The translations under genes and the position numbers were made by a program. From contig NZ_CP073578.1 in the NCBI RefSeq assembly GCF_018199995.1, positions 310,001 through 374,000 on the forward strand: 64,000 nt of DNA, written 5' to 3'. This document shows, in pieces, positions 56,751 through 64,000 of this stretch (its first letter is position 1; the number at the start of each line of letters is the position of its first letter). The DNA comes from Photobacterium sp. GJ3 (GTDB lineage: Bacteria > Pseudomonadota > Gammaproteobacteria > Enterobacterales > Vibrionaceae). The notes under the pieces are model-generated. The model was given only the letters and a program-made list of their open reading frames with translations, had not been told where the DNA came from and ran no database searches.

Positions 56751-57398
56751 TTGAAGACTCAATTGATCAGCCTGTTCCTCGGGCTCGGGCTCGCGGGATG
56801 TGGCTTGCAGATGCATCATGGTCGCCCGGATATCCTGACGGAACATGCCAGATATCGCATTGAAGATCGATCCGATGACGCTGGCAGACAAATCCGGTTT
56901 GCCGATTTCCAGGGAGTGATCCGAAAGCGTTGGGTGAATCTTCATGAAGCGGGTGATTTTCCGGACGAGTACCATGCGCCATTCAATGTGCAGGAAGTGC
57001 AACTGACGTTGTCGGGATTAAGCGGTGTACAGGCTGCCATGAATTACCGGCACGCCTGCGTTCAAAAACAGCCTGTCTTTGGGGCAGGGGTGTCACTGTT
57101 TGGGGATGATCCGGTGTTGCTCAGTGGCGCAGCGCAGGTGAAACAAGCGTTGTGGACCGTGCAAAATACGGCCCTGCTTGAAAATGAAGCCAAAGACGCC
57201 ATTGAGGTTGGCGGCAACCGCGTGCGGCTCAATCAGCGTGTGATCGCAGAATATCATTTCTCGTCAGGGCAACCTTTAGGCGCTCGCGGCGATTATGTCT
57301 GGCTGGATGAATCACTGCCGGATGAACGTCGTGTTCTGGCGGCCTTGATGGTTGTCTATGCGATGACGTATGAGGCAGTTTCCTGTGCATTGAATTAG
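56751..57398 (+). CDS. lipoprotein of unknown function
   Basis: 215 residues from TTG 56751 (AGGGA eight bases upstream). The N-terminus is a lipoprotein signal with lipobox LAGC and Cys at about residue 17. The mature part has no family I recognise; it is mixed in composition, with motifs QGVIRKRWVNLHEAGDF and RGDYVWLDESLPDERRV. Two further cysteines (about 103 and 212) could form a disulfide. Upstream ATG starts would remove the signal-peptide position, so the TTG is preferred. It stands alone between leuX and the frameshifted small gene. Confidence 0.7.
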   Translation: MKTQLISLFLGLGLAGCGLQMHHGRPDILTEHARYRIEDRSDDAGRQIRFADFQGVIRKRWVNLHEAGDFPDEYHAPFNVQEVQLTLSGLSGVQAAMNYRHACVQKQPVFGAGVSLFGDDPVLLSGAAQVKQALWTVQNTALLENEAKDAIEVGGNRVRLNQRVIAEYHFSSGQPLGARGDYVWLDESLPDERRVLAALMVVYAMTYEAVSCALN

Positions 57399-57458
57399 TT
57401 TAACATCCATCTTCATGTATGCTCTCTGTTTCTTAATGAGGACAGGTTGGAGCTATTG

Positions 57459-57799
57459 ATGAAATATGTTTTAACGGCGGCGATGATAGCAGCCAGTGGG
57501 TTGGTTCAGGCTGCTGAGACAATCGACTGTGGTGAGGTGGATTTGAAAACTGTTTATGTGCAGGCTGATCGCGGAGATGGGTCTTTCCATGCCAACAAAA
57601 TGCTGATCTTGATGGGGCGGGGAAGAATGCCGCTTGCAATGATATTACGTTTGCCTATCTGGAAAATAATGATGACGCTTATGACAGTACGTTATCGATG
57701 GCGATTTCGGCTTATATGGCAGGCAAAAAGCTCCGGGTTGTTGTTGAAGATGCGCCAGCTCAGGCTGATGCGAAAAGGATTGCCTGGATAAACTTTTGA
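57459..57799 (+). pseudogene. small secreted protein of unknown function, one frameshift
   Basis: ATG 57459 with GGAG seven bases ahead. As given, the frame leads to an implausible Met- and Arg-rich tail. If one A is restored in AAAA (57597-57600) it becomes a sensible 113-residue protein: signal peptide to about residue 22, CGEVDLKTVYVQADRGDGS, NADLDGAGKNAACNDITFAY, and a C-terminus AKRIAWINF. It has two cysteines and looks like a small periplasmic or secreted protein of the sort common in Vibrionaceae; no function is known. It may be truly broken, or a sequencing slip. Confidence 0.65.
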
Positions 57800-57950
57800 A
57801 TCAGAGACTGAACGGCATGTATGCTGTTCGATTTTAACTGACTGAACAGTCATGTTATCACTCGCAACACCTGTATTCGGGCAACCGGTTCCGCAAACCA
57901 TTGCCTGGTGGCGGGAGTCGCCTGCCGCAGGTTAACCGCACGATTGGTCA

Positions 57951-57978
57951 CAGGCTTCGGAACGATTTCCGAAGCCTG
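57951..57978. terminator. perfect hairpin, possible terminator
   Basis: CAGGCTTCGGAA/TTCCGAAGCCTG, 12-bp perfect stem with CGAT loop, followed by TATTCTC. The rest of the 57800-58271 gap holds the PurR-like box but no gene. Confidence 0.55.
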
Positions 57979-58004
57979 TATTCTCAGCGTCTTGCTTTTT
58001 TCTC

Positions 58005-58020
58005 AGGCAAACGTTTTCTT
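58005..58020. promoter_or_regulatory. PurR-like operator upstream of the nucleoside transporter
   Basis: AGGCAAACGTTTTCTT matches the E. coli PurR consensus (ANGCAANCGNTTNCNT) at every fixed position. It lies 250 bases ahead of the transporter start. Confidence 0.65.
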
Positions 58021-58271
58021 TTTCCTGACCGGAGATCGGTACTGGAAATTAGATGCATGTCACATTAATATGCGCTCCCGGCTTGCGTGTTCAACCTGAA
58101 TTCAGATTGAACTCTGCAGTTGCCAGCTATCAGTCGCCGCGTTTGCCCATGGATGCCAGGTGTTGCACTGAGATGCTTCTTGGCACACACGCATGACGGA
58201 ATTTCTCGCCTTCGGCAGCTTTGCGTGCGCCAGTCCACACTCACCGGACTTCGACATCGCAAGGTAGTTTT

Positions 58272-59495
58272 ATGCAGCTTCTCTTCAGCGCGGCAGGTAT
58301 CGTCGCAATATTTTTATGTGCGTATGCACTTTCCACCAATCGACAGGCCATTCGCTGGCGAACCGTATGCGGCGCATTCGGATTGCAGTTTGCGCTGGCA
58401 GCCTTTGTGCTGTATCTGCCGTGGGGGCAATCTCTGCTCGGTAAGATGAGCCAGGGCGTCTCGACCATTATCGGATTCGCCAACGAAGGGATTGGATTTG
58501 TCTTCGGCCCGCTTGCAGACAGTGGGGCTGTGGGGTTTGTGTTCGCTGTCAAAGTTTTACCGCTCATCATTTTTATCAGTGCACTCATTTCTCTGCTCTA
58601 TTATCTGGGTGTCATGGGCGTGGTGATCCGGGTGATCGGCGGTGGTCTGGAACGTTTGCTGGGAACAACCCGTGCTGAATCTCTGGTCGCGACCAGTAAT
58701 ATTTTTCTGTCTCAGGGCGAATCGCCTCTGGTCGTGCGGCCATTTCTGGCATCGATGACGCGTTCAGAGCTGTTCGCTGTGATGGTGGGCGGCATGGCTT
58801 CCGTTGCTGGCAGTGTTTTGGGCGGTTATGCAGCTATGGGCGTGGATCTGCAGTACCTGATTGCAGCCAGCTTTATGGCGGCTCCGGGCGGATTGCTGAT
58901 GGCGAAAATCATGGTGCCGGAAACCCAGCAACCCGTTGATCAGTCAGAGATTGATCTCTCTGGCAGTGAGCAAAGTAATGCAATTGATGCGCTGGCATCC
59001 GGTGCCATGAACGGGATGAAAGTTGCCGTCGCGGTCGGCACCATGCTGATTGCCTTTATCAGTGTGATTGCCATGGTGAACCACGGGCTGGATCTTCTGG
59101 GCCAGGAACTGGAGATTCAGGGGTTGTCTCTGCAGCGTCTCTTCGGCTACCTGTTTGCGCCACTGGCTTTTGTTACGGGTGTCCCGATGGATGAAGTGAT
59201 GGCTGTTGGCAGCCTGCTGGGCCAGAAGATCGCCATGAATGAATTTGTTGCTTTCATGGATTTCGCGACCATGAAAGACACTTTGTCGGCACACAGCCAG
59301 ATCATCGTGGTGTTTGCTCTGTGTGGGTTTGCGAATATCGGTTCGATTGCCATTCAGCTGGGCTCAATTGGTGCCATGGTGCCGGAGCGTCGTAAAGATG
59401 TTGCCAGCCTGGGAATCCGTGCCGTGATTGCCGCGACGTTTGCCAACCTGATGAGTGCTTCACTGGCAGGCTTCTTTACGCAATTGTCTTTGTAA
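58272..59495 (+). CDS. concentrative nucleoside transporter (CNT/NupC family)
   Basis: 407 residues, about ten membrane helices. CNT landmarks: GFVFGPLADSGAVGFVFAVKVLP, the NIFLSQGESPLVVRPFL substrate and cation loop (QxExPL), and FVAFMDFATMKDTLSAHSQ in the second half. Carries nucleosides into the cell with a proton or sodium ion. Start ATG 58272 with AAGG ahead. A PurR-like box upstream suggests purine-linked control. Closest in plan to NupC or NupX of E. coli; the specificity cannot be set from the sequence. Confidence 0.9.
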   Translation: MQLLFSAAGIVAIFLCAYALSTNRQAIRWRTVCGAFGLQFALAAFVLYLPWGQSLLGKMSQGVSTIIGFANEGIGFVFGPLADSGAVGFVFAVKVLPLIIFISALISLLYYLGVMGVVIRVIGGGLERLLGTTRAESLVATSNIFLSQGESPLVVRPFLASMTRSELFAVMVGGMASVAGSVLGGYAAMGVDLQYLIAASFMAAPGGLLMAKIMVPETQQPVDQSEIDLSGSEQSNAIDALASGAMNGMKVAVAVGTMLIAFISVIAMVNHGLDLLGQELEIQGLSLQRLFGYLFAPLAFVTGVPMDEVMAVGSLLGQKIAMNEFVAFMDFATMKDTLSAHSQIIVVFALCGFANIGSIAIQLGSIGAMVPERRKDVASLGIRAVIAATFANLMSASLAGFFTQLSL

Positions 59496-59525
59496 TCACC
59501 GACCTCCGGGGCATATTCAGAGAAA

Positions 59526-59576
59526 AGCAGCACTGTGGCTGATGCGATCCGGCATCAGAGCCCAGTGCTGTTTTTT
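59526..59576 (+). terminator. terminator of the nucleoside transporter
   Basis: AGCACTG/CAGTGCT outer stem with a nested CTGATGC/GCATCAG stem, then seven T. Confidence 0.75.
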
Positions 59577-59693
59577 TATGTCTGACAGCGGGCTGAAGGG
59601 GAGAAAAGGGGCGCCAGATTGGACTGAAGGCATCTGTGAGGGCGAAAAGCATCTAAACTCAGTGCATTACGATGAACGTCGCAGGAGGGACGG

Positions 59694-60329
59694 ATGATTG
59701 ATCTGGTGACTTTGGGCGTTACGGTTTTTATGGGCTTTTTCGCCATCATGAACCCCATTGCCAATACCGCGGTGTTTACGGGTCTGACGGCACACCAGTC
59801 CAGTGCCGAAAAAAGACAAACCGCCATCAAAGCGCTGACGGCTGCATTTTTTATTGTCGCGGCGTTCAGTTTGCTGGGAAAAGGGATTTTCCAGTTATTT
59901 GGCATTACCTTGCCAGCGCTGCGTCTGGCAGGAGGCATTCTGGTCTTTTTAGTCGGCTTTCATATGTTGCAGGGGAGCAGTTCTGCAATGCACTCTCAAA
60001 GTCCCAGTCGTGATGCCGAGGATATCTCGATTTCGCCGCTCGCCATTCCGATTCTGGCCGGTCCGGGCACCATCGCGACCGCGATGAATTATTCTGCGGC
60101 AGCGAGTCTGCTGCATATTCTGATCACCATCTCGGCATTTGCGGTGTTGTGCCTGCTCACCCTGATCTGCTTTTTATACGCGCAGAAGCTGGTAGATTTT
60201 CTGGGGAAAGACGGGGTGAATGTGATCACCCGGATTATGGGGTTATTGCTGACGGTGATTGCCATGCAGATGCTGATTCAGGGCGTGCATGATGCCCGGC
60301 AACTCTTTACTGCTGCGGGTGCCTCCTGA
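59694..60329 (+). CDS. MarC/YchE-family membrane protein
   Basis: 211 residues, six membrane helices, with a polar loop between helices 3 and 4 (about 95-112). Family markers: FFAIMNPIANTAVF near the N-terminus and SPLAIPILAGPGTIAT after the loop. The MarC family was once linked to multidrug resistance, but that role was withdrawn; transport is assumed and the substrate is unknown. The start has a very strong AGGAGGGA eight bases upstream. Confidence 0.87.
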   Translation: MIDLVTLGVTVFMGFFAIMNPIANTAVFTGLTAHQSSAEKRQTAIKALTAAFFIVAAFSLLGKGIFQLFGITLPALRLAGGILVFLVGFHMLQGSSSAMHSQSPSRDAEDISISPLAIPILAGPGTIATAMNYSAAASLLHILITISAFAVLCLLTLICFLYAQKLVDFLGKDGVNVITRIMGLLLTVIAMQMLIQGVHDARQLFTAAGAS

Positions 60330-60521
60330 GTGATTTCACCTCACAGGATTATGGTCTGTTTTAGCAAGAAGCTGCTTTTGGGAACAACGCAGAAATCCCC
60401 GTCATCAGGTCCAGAATCTGCTTTACAACACGGATGACTATGGGCGAGACTTCTCCCTGAATTTTTTAAGGTCAATGCGTCCGATCGTTTTGGCTAAACG
60501 AGCAGTACGGGTTGTGTGCAA

Positions 60522-61424
60522 ATGATGTGGGATTCTTTTTTGGAAAATATTGAACAGGTTGTCACGTACTTTCTGACACACAAGCTCTTACTCAGTGCCT
60601 GTATTGTCCTGATTGCGATCCTGATCCGTCGGCTGACCATTACCCGGATTCGCGGTGAGGCGAATTTTCTCAGCGAAGATCAGCGCAAGTGGATTTCCCG
60701 TACCAAAAATGGCGCATTCACACTGGTGTTGCTGACGCTGTTCCTGCTGTGGGAATCGGAAATCAGCAAATTTGCCTTGTCGCTGACAGCGATCGCGGTG
60801 GCACTGGTGGTGGCATCCAAGGAGATTATCCTGTGCTTTACCGGATCCCTGCAGCGTGCCAGCTCGCGTTCATTCAGAATCGGTGACTGGATTGAGGTCG
60901 GGCCGGTTTGTGGCGAGGTGATTGAGCACAATCTGATGGCGACCGTGATTCAGGAAATTGCTTTGCATCAGGGCCAGTATCACTACACCGGAAAGACCAT
61001 CACACTGCCAAACAGTATGTTTTTCACGGTTGCCGTCAAAAATCTGAATTTCATGAAACGTTATGTTTACCATGGCTTTACGATCACTGTGAAAGAAACG
61101 GTGAATCTGTATCCGATGGTGCCGATCATGCTGCAGAAAATTGACGCGCATATTGTTGAGTTTTTTGATGTGGCACAGCGCTACAACCATATGATTGAGC
61201 GGCATGCCGGTGTCGACTTGCCTGGGGCAGATCCGCACATTTATATCACCACCACCCCGACGGGGGAGCAGCAGGTTCACTTTAAGCTGTTTTGTCCCAC
61301 TATTCAGGCAGCAGAGCTGGAAGCGATCATCCGGGAAGAATTTATGACCATGTATTGCCGGGATTTTCTGCCTAAGCCGACTCAGGAAGCCTGTACGCCG
61401 GATCCTGTTGAATCCGTTCTGTAA
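60522..61424 (+). CDS. small mechanosensitive channel (MscS family)
   Basis: 300 residues. Three membrane helices; the third (about 70-105) is the pore-lining TM3 type, SLTAIAVALVVASKEIILC, followed by the MscS beta domain (SFRIGDWIEVGPVCGEVIEHNL) and a C-terminal alpha-beta domain. The usual Gly/Ala packing pattern of TM3 is partly replaced. Releases solutes on osmotic downshock if it acts as MscS does. Start ATG 60522; GTG 60516 is also possible. Confidence 0.8.
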   Translation: MMWDSFLENIEQVVTYFLTHKLLLSACIVLIAILIRRLTITRIRGEANFLSEDQRKWISRTKNGAFTLVLLTLFLLWESEISKFALSLTAIAVALVVASKEIILCFTGSLQRASSRSFRIGDWIEVGPVCGEVIEHNLMATVIQEIALHQGQYHYTGKTITLPNSMFFTVAVKNLNFMKRYVYHGFTITVKETVNLYPMVPIMLQKIDAHIVEFFDVAQRYNHMIERHAGVDLPGADPHIYITTTPTGEQQVHFKLFCPTIQAAELEAIIREEFMTMYCRDFLPKPTQEACTPDPVESVL

Positions 61425-61433
61425 TTCAACATG

Positions 61434-61463
61434 AAAGCAGCGTCCGAAGACGCTGCTTTTTTT
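61434..61463 (+). terminator. terminator of the MscS-like gene
   Basis: AAAGCAGCGTC/GACGCTGCTTT with CGAA loop and a T run. Confidence 0.88.
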
Positions 61464-61812
61464 ATGCGAACAGTTTAACAACACGAACTCACCTGAACGA
61501 CCGTCCCTGTCACTCAGGGTAACTTCCCTGTGGGATTTCCATTGCGTACAACATGCATTGAGGTTGGTGTATCTGCACCATCCATATCACTGCAATGCTT
61601 GTGCCATTTTATATTCCTTGGTAAGCGACTGATTTTATTTACAACAGTCGCAGCCAACGGTTCTCGTTATCATCCCGTTTTGCAAAATGCATGTGTATGT
61701 CTTGAAGTTGCTGTGTGCAATTGCATTTTAGGAAACTTCCCGGCATTGTGCATGGGGTTGAGTAGAGGGGTCACGATTGAAAACTGTCGTTAGAGCGATA
61801 AACGGAGGCTTA
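61464..61812. other. 350-base intergenic region
   Basis: No gene that I can support; an 87-codon ORF here has no recognisable content or ribosome-binding site. It must include the GFA-gene promoter. Confidence 0.45.
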
Positions 61813-62241
61813 ATGCGCGAAGTAACTTATCCGATTCGGGGCGCCTGTCAGTGTGGCGGGGTCACTTATTCTTTGCTGGCACCACCGAAAATGGTGGTGG
61901 CCTGTCATTGTAGGGAATGCCAGAAATTATCCACCAGCGCCTTCAGTATTACTGCGATGGTCGATGCTGAGAATCTGGTATTCGAAGGCGTGATGTCGGA
62001 CTGGTCCCGTCCGGCGGACAGCGGCAACACCAGCGCTGCAAAATTTTGTCCGACCTGCGGGAATCGGATTTACCATTATGATCCGACCCAGCCCAATGCC
62101 ATTAAACTCAAGCCCAGCAATCTGGAAGATACCCGCATTATTGAGCCGACATTGCATGTCTGGACCAGTGAAAAGCAAGCCTGGTATCAAATCCCGGAAG
62201 GGGTGAAACAGTTTGAGAAACAGTTTGAGAAACAGCCTTAA
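61813..62241 (+). CDS. GFA-domain (CENP-V type) zinc protein
   Basis: 142 residues. The GFA zinc-binding cysteines are complete: CQCGG near residue 14, CHCRECQKL near 35-42, and FCPTCGNR near 85-90. The family includes glutathione-dependent formaldehyde-activating enzyme, though most members have no known substrate. Start ATG 61813 with GGAGG six bases ahead. The C-terminus ends in a small tandem repeat, KQFEKQFEKQP, encoded by a 15-base duplication. Confidence 0.88.
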   Translation: MREVTYPIRGACQCGGVTYSLLAPPKMVVACHCRECQKLSTSAFSITAMVDAENLVFEGVMSDWSRPADSGNTSAAKFCPTCGNRIYHYDPTQPNAIKLKPSNLEDTRIIEPTLHVWTSEKQAWYQIPEGVKQFEKQFEKQP

Positions 62242-62263
62242 CCGACTCGCCCTGAATGAACAA

Positions 62264-62288
62264 CCACCTGCGTGCAGGTGGTTTTTTT
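62264..62288 (+). terminator. terminator of the GFA gene
   Basis: ACCACCTGC/GCAGGTGGT stem, GT loop, then a T run. Confidence 0.88.
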
Positions 62289-62441
62289 GTCGGTTTCATG
62301 GACATGAATGCATGCGGCGTTCCCACGTTGCGAAAAAGGATACGCTTCCGGCCGAATCGTCACCGAACCCGTTCGGGTGAGTTTTTGTTCTACACTCTGA
62401 TTGTGCAGTCGTAAGATAAATAACAAGAATTGGGTGTACTG

Positions 62442-63110
62442 ATGAGCATAAGTCGAAAACGAAAGGCCGTCCGTTTCTGCTGGCTGGCGGGCTTTACCCT
62501 GGTGAGTGTTTCGGGGGGCATACAGGCTAAAACTGAAGCAGAAGCCAAAGCACAAATCAAACAGGATTTGATTGGCTTCTGTGCCGATTGTCATGGCCGG
62601 CAAGGGATATCCGAGCTGAAAAATGTGCCCAATCTCAGAGCACAGCCGCCAGCTTATCTGAAGGCGCAACTGGAAGCGTTTCGTAGTAAGACCAGAAGCA
62701 CCTCTTTCATGGATGCTTTCATCTATCAGATTTCAGATGCCCAGGTCGAACAGGCTGTCGCGCATTTCTCCTCTCAACCTGCAAGTTTAAAAGCGCAACC
62801 TGTGTGGCGTGGTGAAAAGTGGCCGGGAGATATGTCGCCTGGAGAGCAATTGGCGTATGTCGGTAAACTCTCCCCGCACGTGCCAGCCTGTGTCGCCTGT
62901 CATGGTCCGAGCGGGATTGGCGTTGAGCCGTCGTTCCCCCGGCTGGAAGGCCAGAAATCTGATTATATGGTGAATCAGCTGAAGGCCTGGAAAGCCGATA
63001 AACGGCCCCCCGGCCCACTGGGTGTGATGGCTGCCATTGCAAAATCCCTCACTGATGATGAAATCCTCGCCGTCTCCGAATACTTTGCGCAACTGGGAGG
63101 TGAGCAATGA
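62442..63110 (+). CDS. periplasmic dihaem cytochrome c (c4/TsdB type)
   Basis: 222 residues with a basic-hydrophobic signal peptide (cut near residue 29, GIQA-K). Two haem-attachment sites: Cys47-Cys50-His51 (CADCH) and Cys150-Cys153-His154 (CVACH), one per repeated domain, as in cytochrome c4. The distal methionine candidates are in FMDAF and GVMAAI. Its stop overlaps the start of the TsdA-like gene by four bases, as for TsdB, the electron acceptor of thiosulfate dehydrogenase. The start at 62442 is preferred to TTG 62430. Confidence 0.85.
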   Translation: MSISRKRKAVRFCWLAGFTLVSVSGGIQAKTEAEAKAQIKQDLIGFCADCHGRQGISELKNVPNLRAQPPAYLKAQLEAFRSKTRSTSFMDAFIYQISDAQVEQAVAHFSSQPASLKAQPVWRGEKWPGDMSPGEQLAYVGKLSPHVPACVACHGPSGIGVEPSFPRLEGQKSDYMVNQLKAWKADKRPPGPLGVMAAIAKSLTDDEILAVSEYFAQLGGEQ

Positions 63111-64000
63111 AAACGTTCAACGTGTTCACGCTGTGTCTTCTGAGTACAGCCGTTTCAGCGGCAACCGAATTTGAACAGGAATACCGGCATCTGGGAGAGA
63201 TTGAAGCGGGCCAGCGTCTGCCGGACGGGGAAAGCTATCATGCCACGCCGGACTGGAACAACTTACCGGAGGCACACTTTGGGGATGTGGTGAAGCAGGG
63301 CTACCAGGTCTTCACCAACACCCAGGCGTTGAAGTCTCAGGGGGTGATCAAAGGGGGGCTGAATTGTGTGAACTGCCACCTGAATGCTGGCCGCCTTGCC
63401 GGTAGTGCGCCTTTGTGGGCGGCTTATGTTGCTTACCCGGCTTATCGTTCAAAGAATCAGCGGGTGAATAATTACGAAGATCGCTTGCAGGGGTGTTTCC
63501 GCTATTCGATGAATGGCGGCGATAAGGTGCCTGCGCTCGACAGTGATGAAATCCGCGCATTAACGGCTTATTCCTATTGGCTGGCAACCAATGCGCCCGT
63601 GAACAGCCAGTTGCCCGGGCGGGGATTTTTCAGTGTAGAGAAACCCAAAGAAGCGCCGGATTATGGTCGGGGAGAAGCGGTCTATCAGGAAAAATGTGCG
63701 TTTTGTCATGCGGAAAACGGGGAAGGCCGTAAAGCAGCGGATCGTTATGTTTTCCCGCCGCTGTGGGGGGAGGACAGTTATAACTGGGGTGCAGGCATGC
63801 ATCAGATCAATACCGCGGCTGCCTTTATTAAAGCCAACATGCCCCTGGGAATGGGGAATACGCTGACGGATCAGGAAGCCTGGGATGTGGCTATGTATAT
63901 CGACAGCCAGGATCGTCCGCAGGATCCACGCTTTACCGGTAATGTGAAAGAAACGGCTGAAAAATACCACAGTCATCAGGGGATGTACGGTAAACCTTCA
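63107..64000 (+). CDS. tsdA: TsdA-like thiosulfate dehydrogenase / tetrathionate reductase, 3' end missing
   Basis: 298 codons to the window edge. Signal peptide (VSAA-T near residue 19). Two haem sites: CVNCH (87-91) and CAFCH (197-201). Cys130 in GCFRYSMNG aligns with the unusual axial cysteine of TsdA haem 1, and K242 and M245 (KANMPLGMG) offer the haem 2 ligand. These residues mark the TsdA family, which joins two thiosulfates into tetrathionate or runs the reverse reaction. Direction cannot be told from the sequence. Electrons would pass to the upstream dihaem cytochrome. Confidence 0.83.
   Translation, partial: MKTFNVFTLCLLSTAVSAATEFEQEYRHLGEIEAGQRLPDGESYHATPDWNNLPEAHFGDVVKQGYQVFTNTQALKSQGVIKGGLNCVNCHLNAGRLAGSAPLWAAYVAYPAYRSKNQRVNNYEDRLQGCFRYSMNGGDKVPALDSDEIRALTAYSYWLATNAPVNSQLPGRGFFSVEKPKEAPDYGRGEAVYQEKCAFCHAENGEGRKAADRYVFPPLWGEDSYNWGAGMHQINTAAAFIKANMPLGMGNTLTDQEAWDVAMYIDSQDRPQDPRFTGNVKETAEKYHSHQGMYGKPS

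Noticed and set aside
61530-61793. 87-codon ORF before the GFA gene
   Set aside because: Cys- and Leu-rich without family resemblance, no ribosome-binding site, and it runs up to the GFA leader; probably spurious.
1-64000. CRISPR array, rRNA operon, prophage or transposase gene
   Set aside because: None seen on either strand; the only repeats of note are the three MITE copies.

Overview
The window is a chromosomal segment of a gammaproteobacterium, most likely a Vibrionaceae member of the Photobacterium kind. The evidence is the fused gspA-gspB gene, the nrtR-prs-nadV NAD-salvage unit, a DUF47-pit operon, the ATACCAATC-type small repeats, and near-Enterobacteria gene order around glnE-hldE, tolC-nudF-yqiB-cpdA-yqiA-parE-parC and rraB-yjgN-valS-holC-pepA-lptF-lptG-leuX. 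Most of the DNA looks about 50% G+C by eye. Genus assignment is inference; no rRNA gene is present.

Layout. 0-7 kb: uppP (cut by the window edge), cca, a GspA-GspB fusion, an SH3/coiled-coil protein (YgiM type), phosphate transporter pit and its DUF47 partner. 7.6-16.5 kb: ygiF-like triphosphatase, a K+-channel gene, a chemoreceptor, glnE, hldE. 16.5-17.8 kb: an AT-rich patch with a GNAT acetyltransferase. 17.8-26.3 kb: tolC diverging from nudF-yqiB-cpdA-yqiA, then parE and parC. 26.4-33 kb: plsC-like, idi, ridA, a lipoprotein serine protease, pyrBI with a leader-peptide attenuator, argF with two ARG boxes, rraB. 33-36.5 kb: nrtR diverging from prs2-nadV (nicotinamide to NMN), with three NrtR-like palindromes between them. 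36.7-41.7 kb: two DUF898 (YjgN) membrane proteins, a MarR-GNAT fusion, a DUF2061 protein and an M48 peptidase.

42-45 kb is the most unusual part: a candidate peptide-modification (RiPP-like) operon. It has a 149-aa candidate substrate with three Tyr-x-Gln motifs and a His/Asp-rich stretch, an FxsB-like radical SAM/SPASM enzyme, and an HExxH-type putative peptide hydroxylase that is broken by two one-base deletions in G runs. It is followed by a 1000-codon internalin-like lipoprotein gene, also broken at a G run. The island sits between yjgN-M48 and valS, a junction that is contiguous in Escherichia coli.

48-56.5 kb: valS-holC-pepA diverging from lptFG, an RDD protein and tRNA-Leu(CAA). 56.7-64 kb: a lipoprotein, a frameshifted small secreted protein, a CNT nucleoside transporter behind a PurR-like box, MarC, an MscS-like channel, a GFA-domain protein, and a cytochrome c pair resembling TsdB/TsdA thiosulfate dehydrogenase; the last gene runs off the end.

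Three near-identical 160-bp hairpin elements (copies at 11.9, 27.9 and 41.7 kb) look like nonautonomous transposable elements with 3-bp target duplications, and each lies directly downstream of a transcription-terminator hairpin. No rRNA, CRISPR array, integrase or transposase gene was found.
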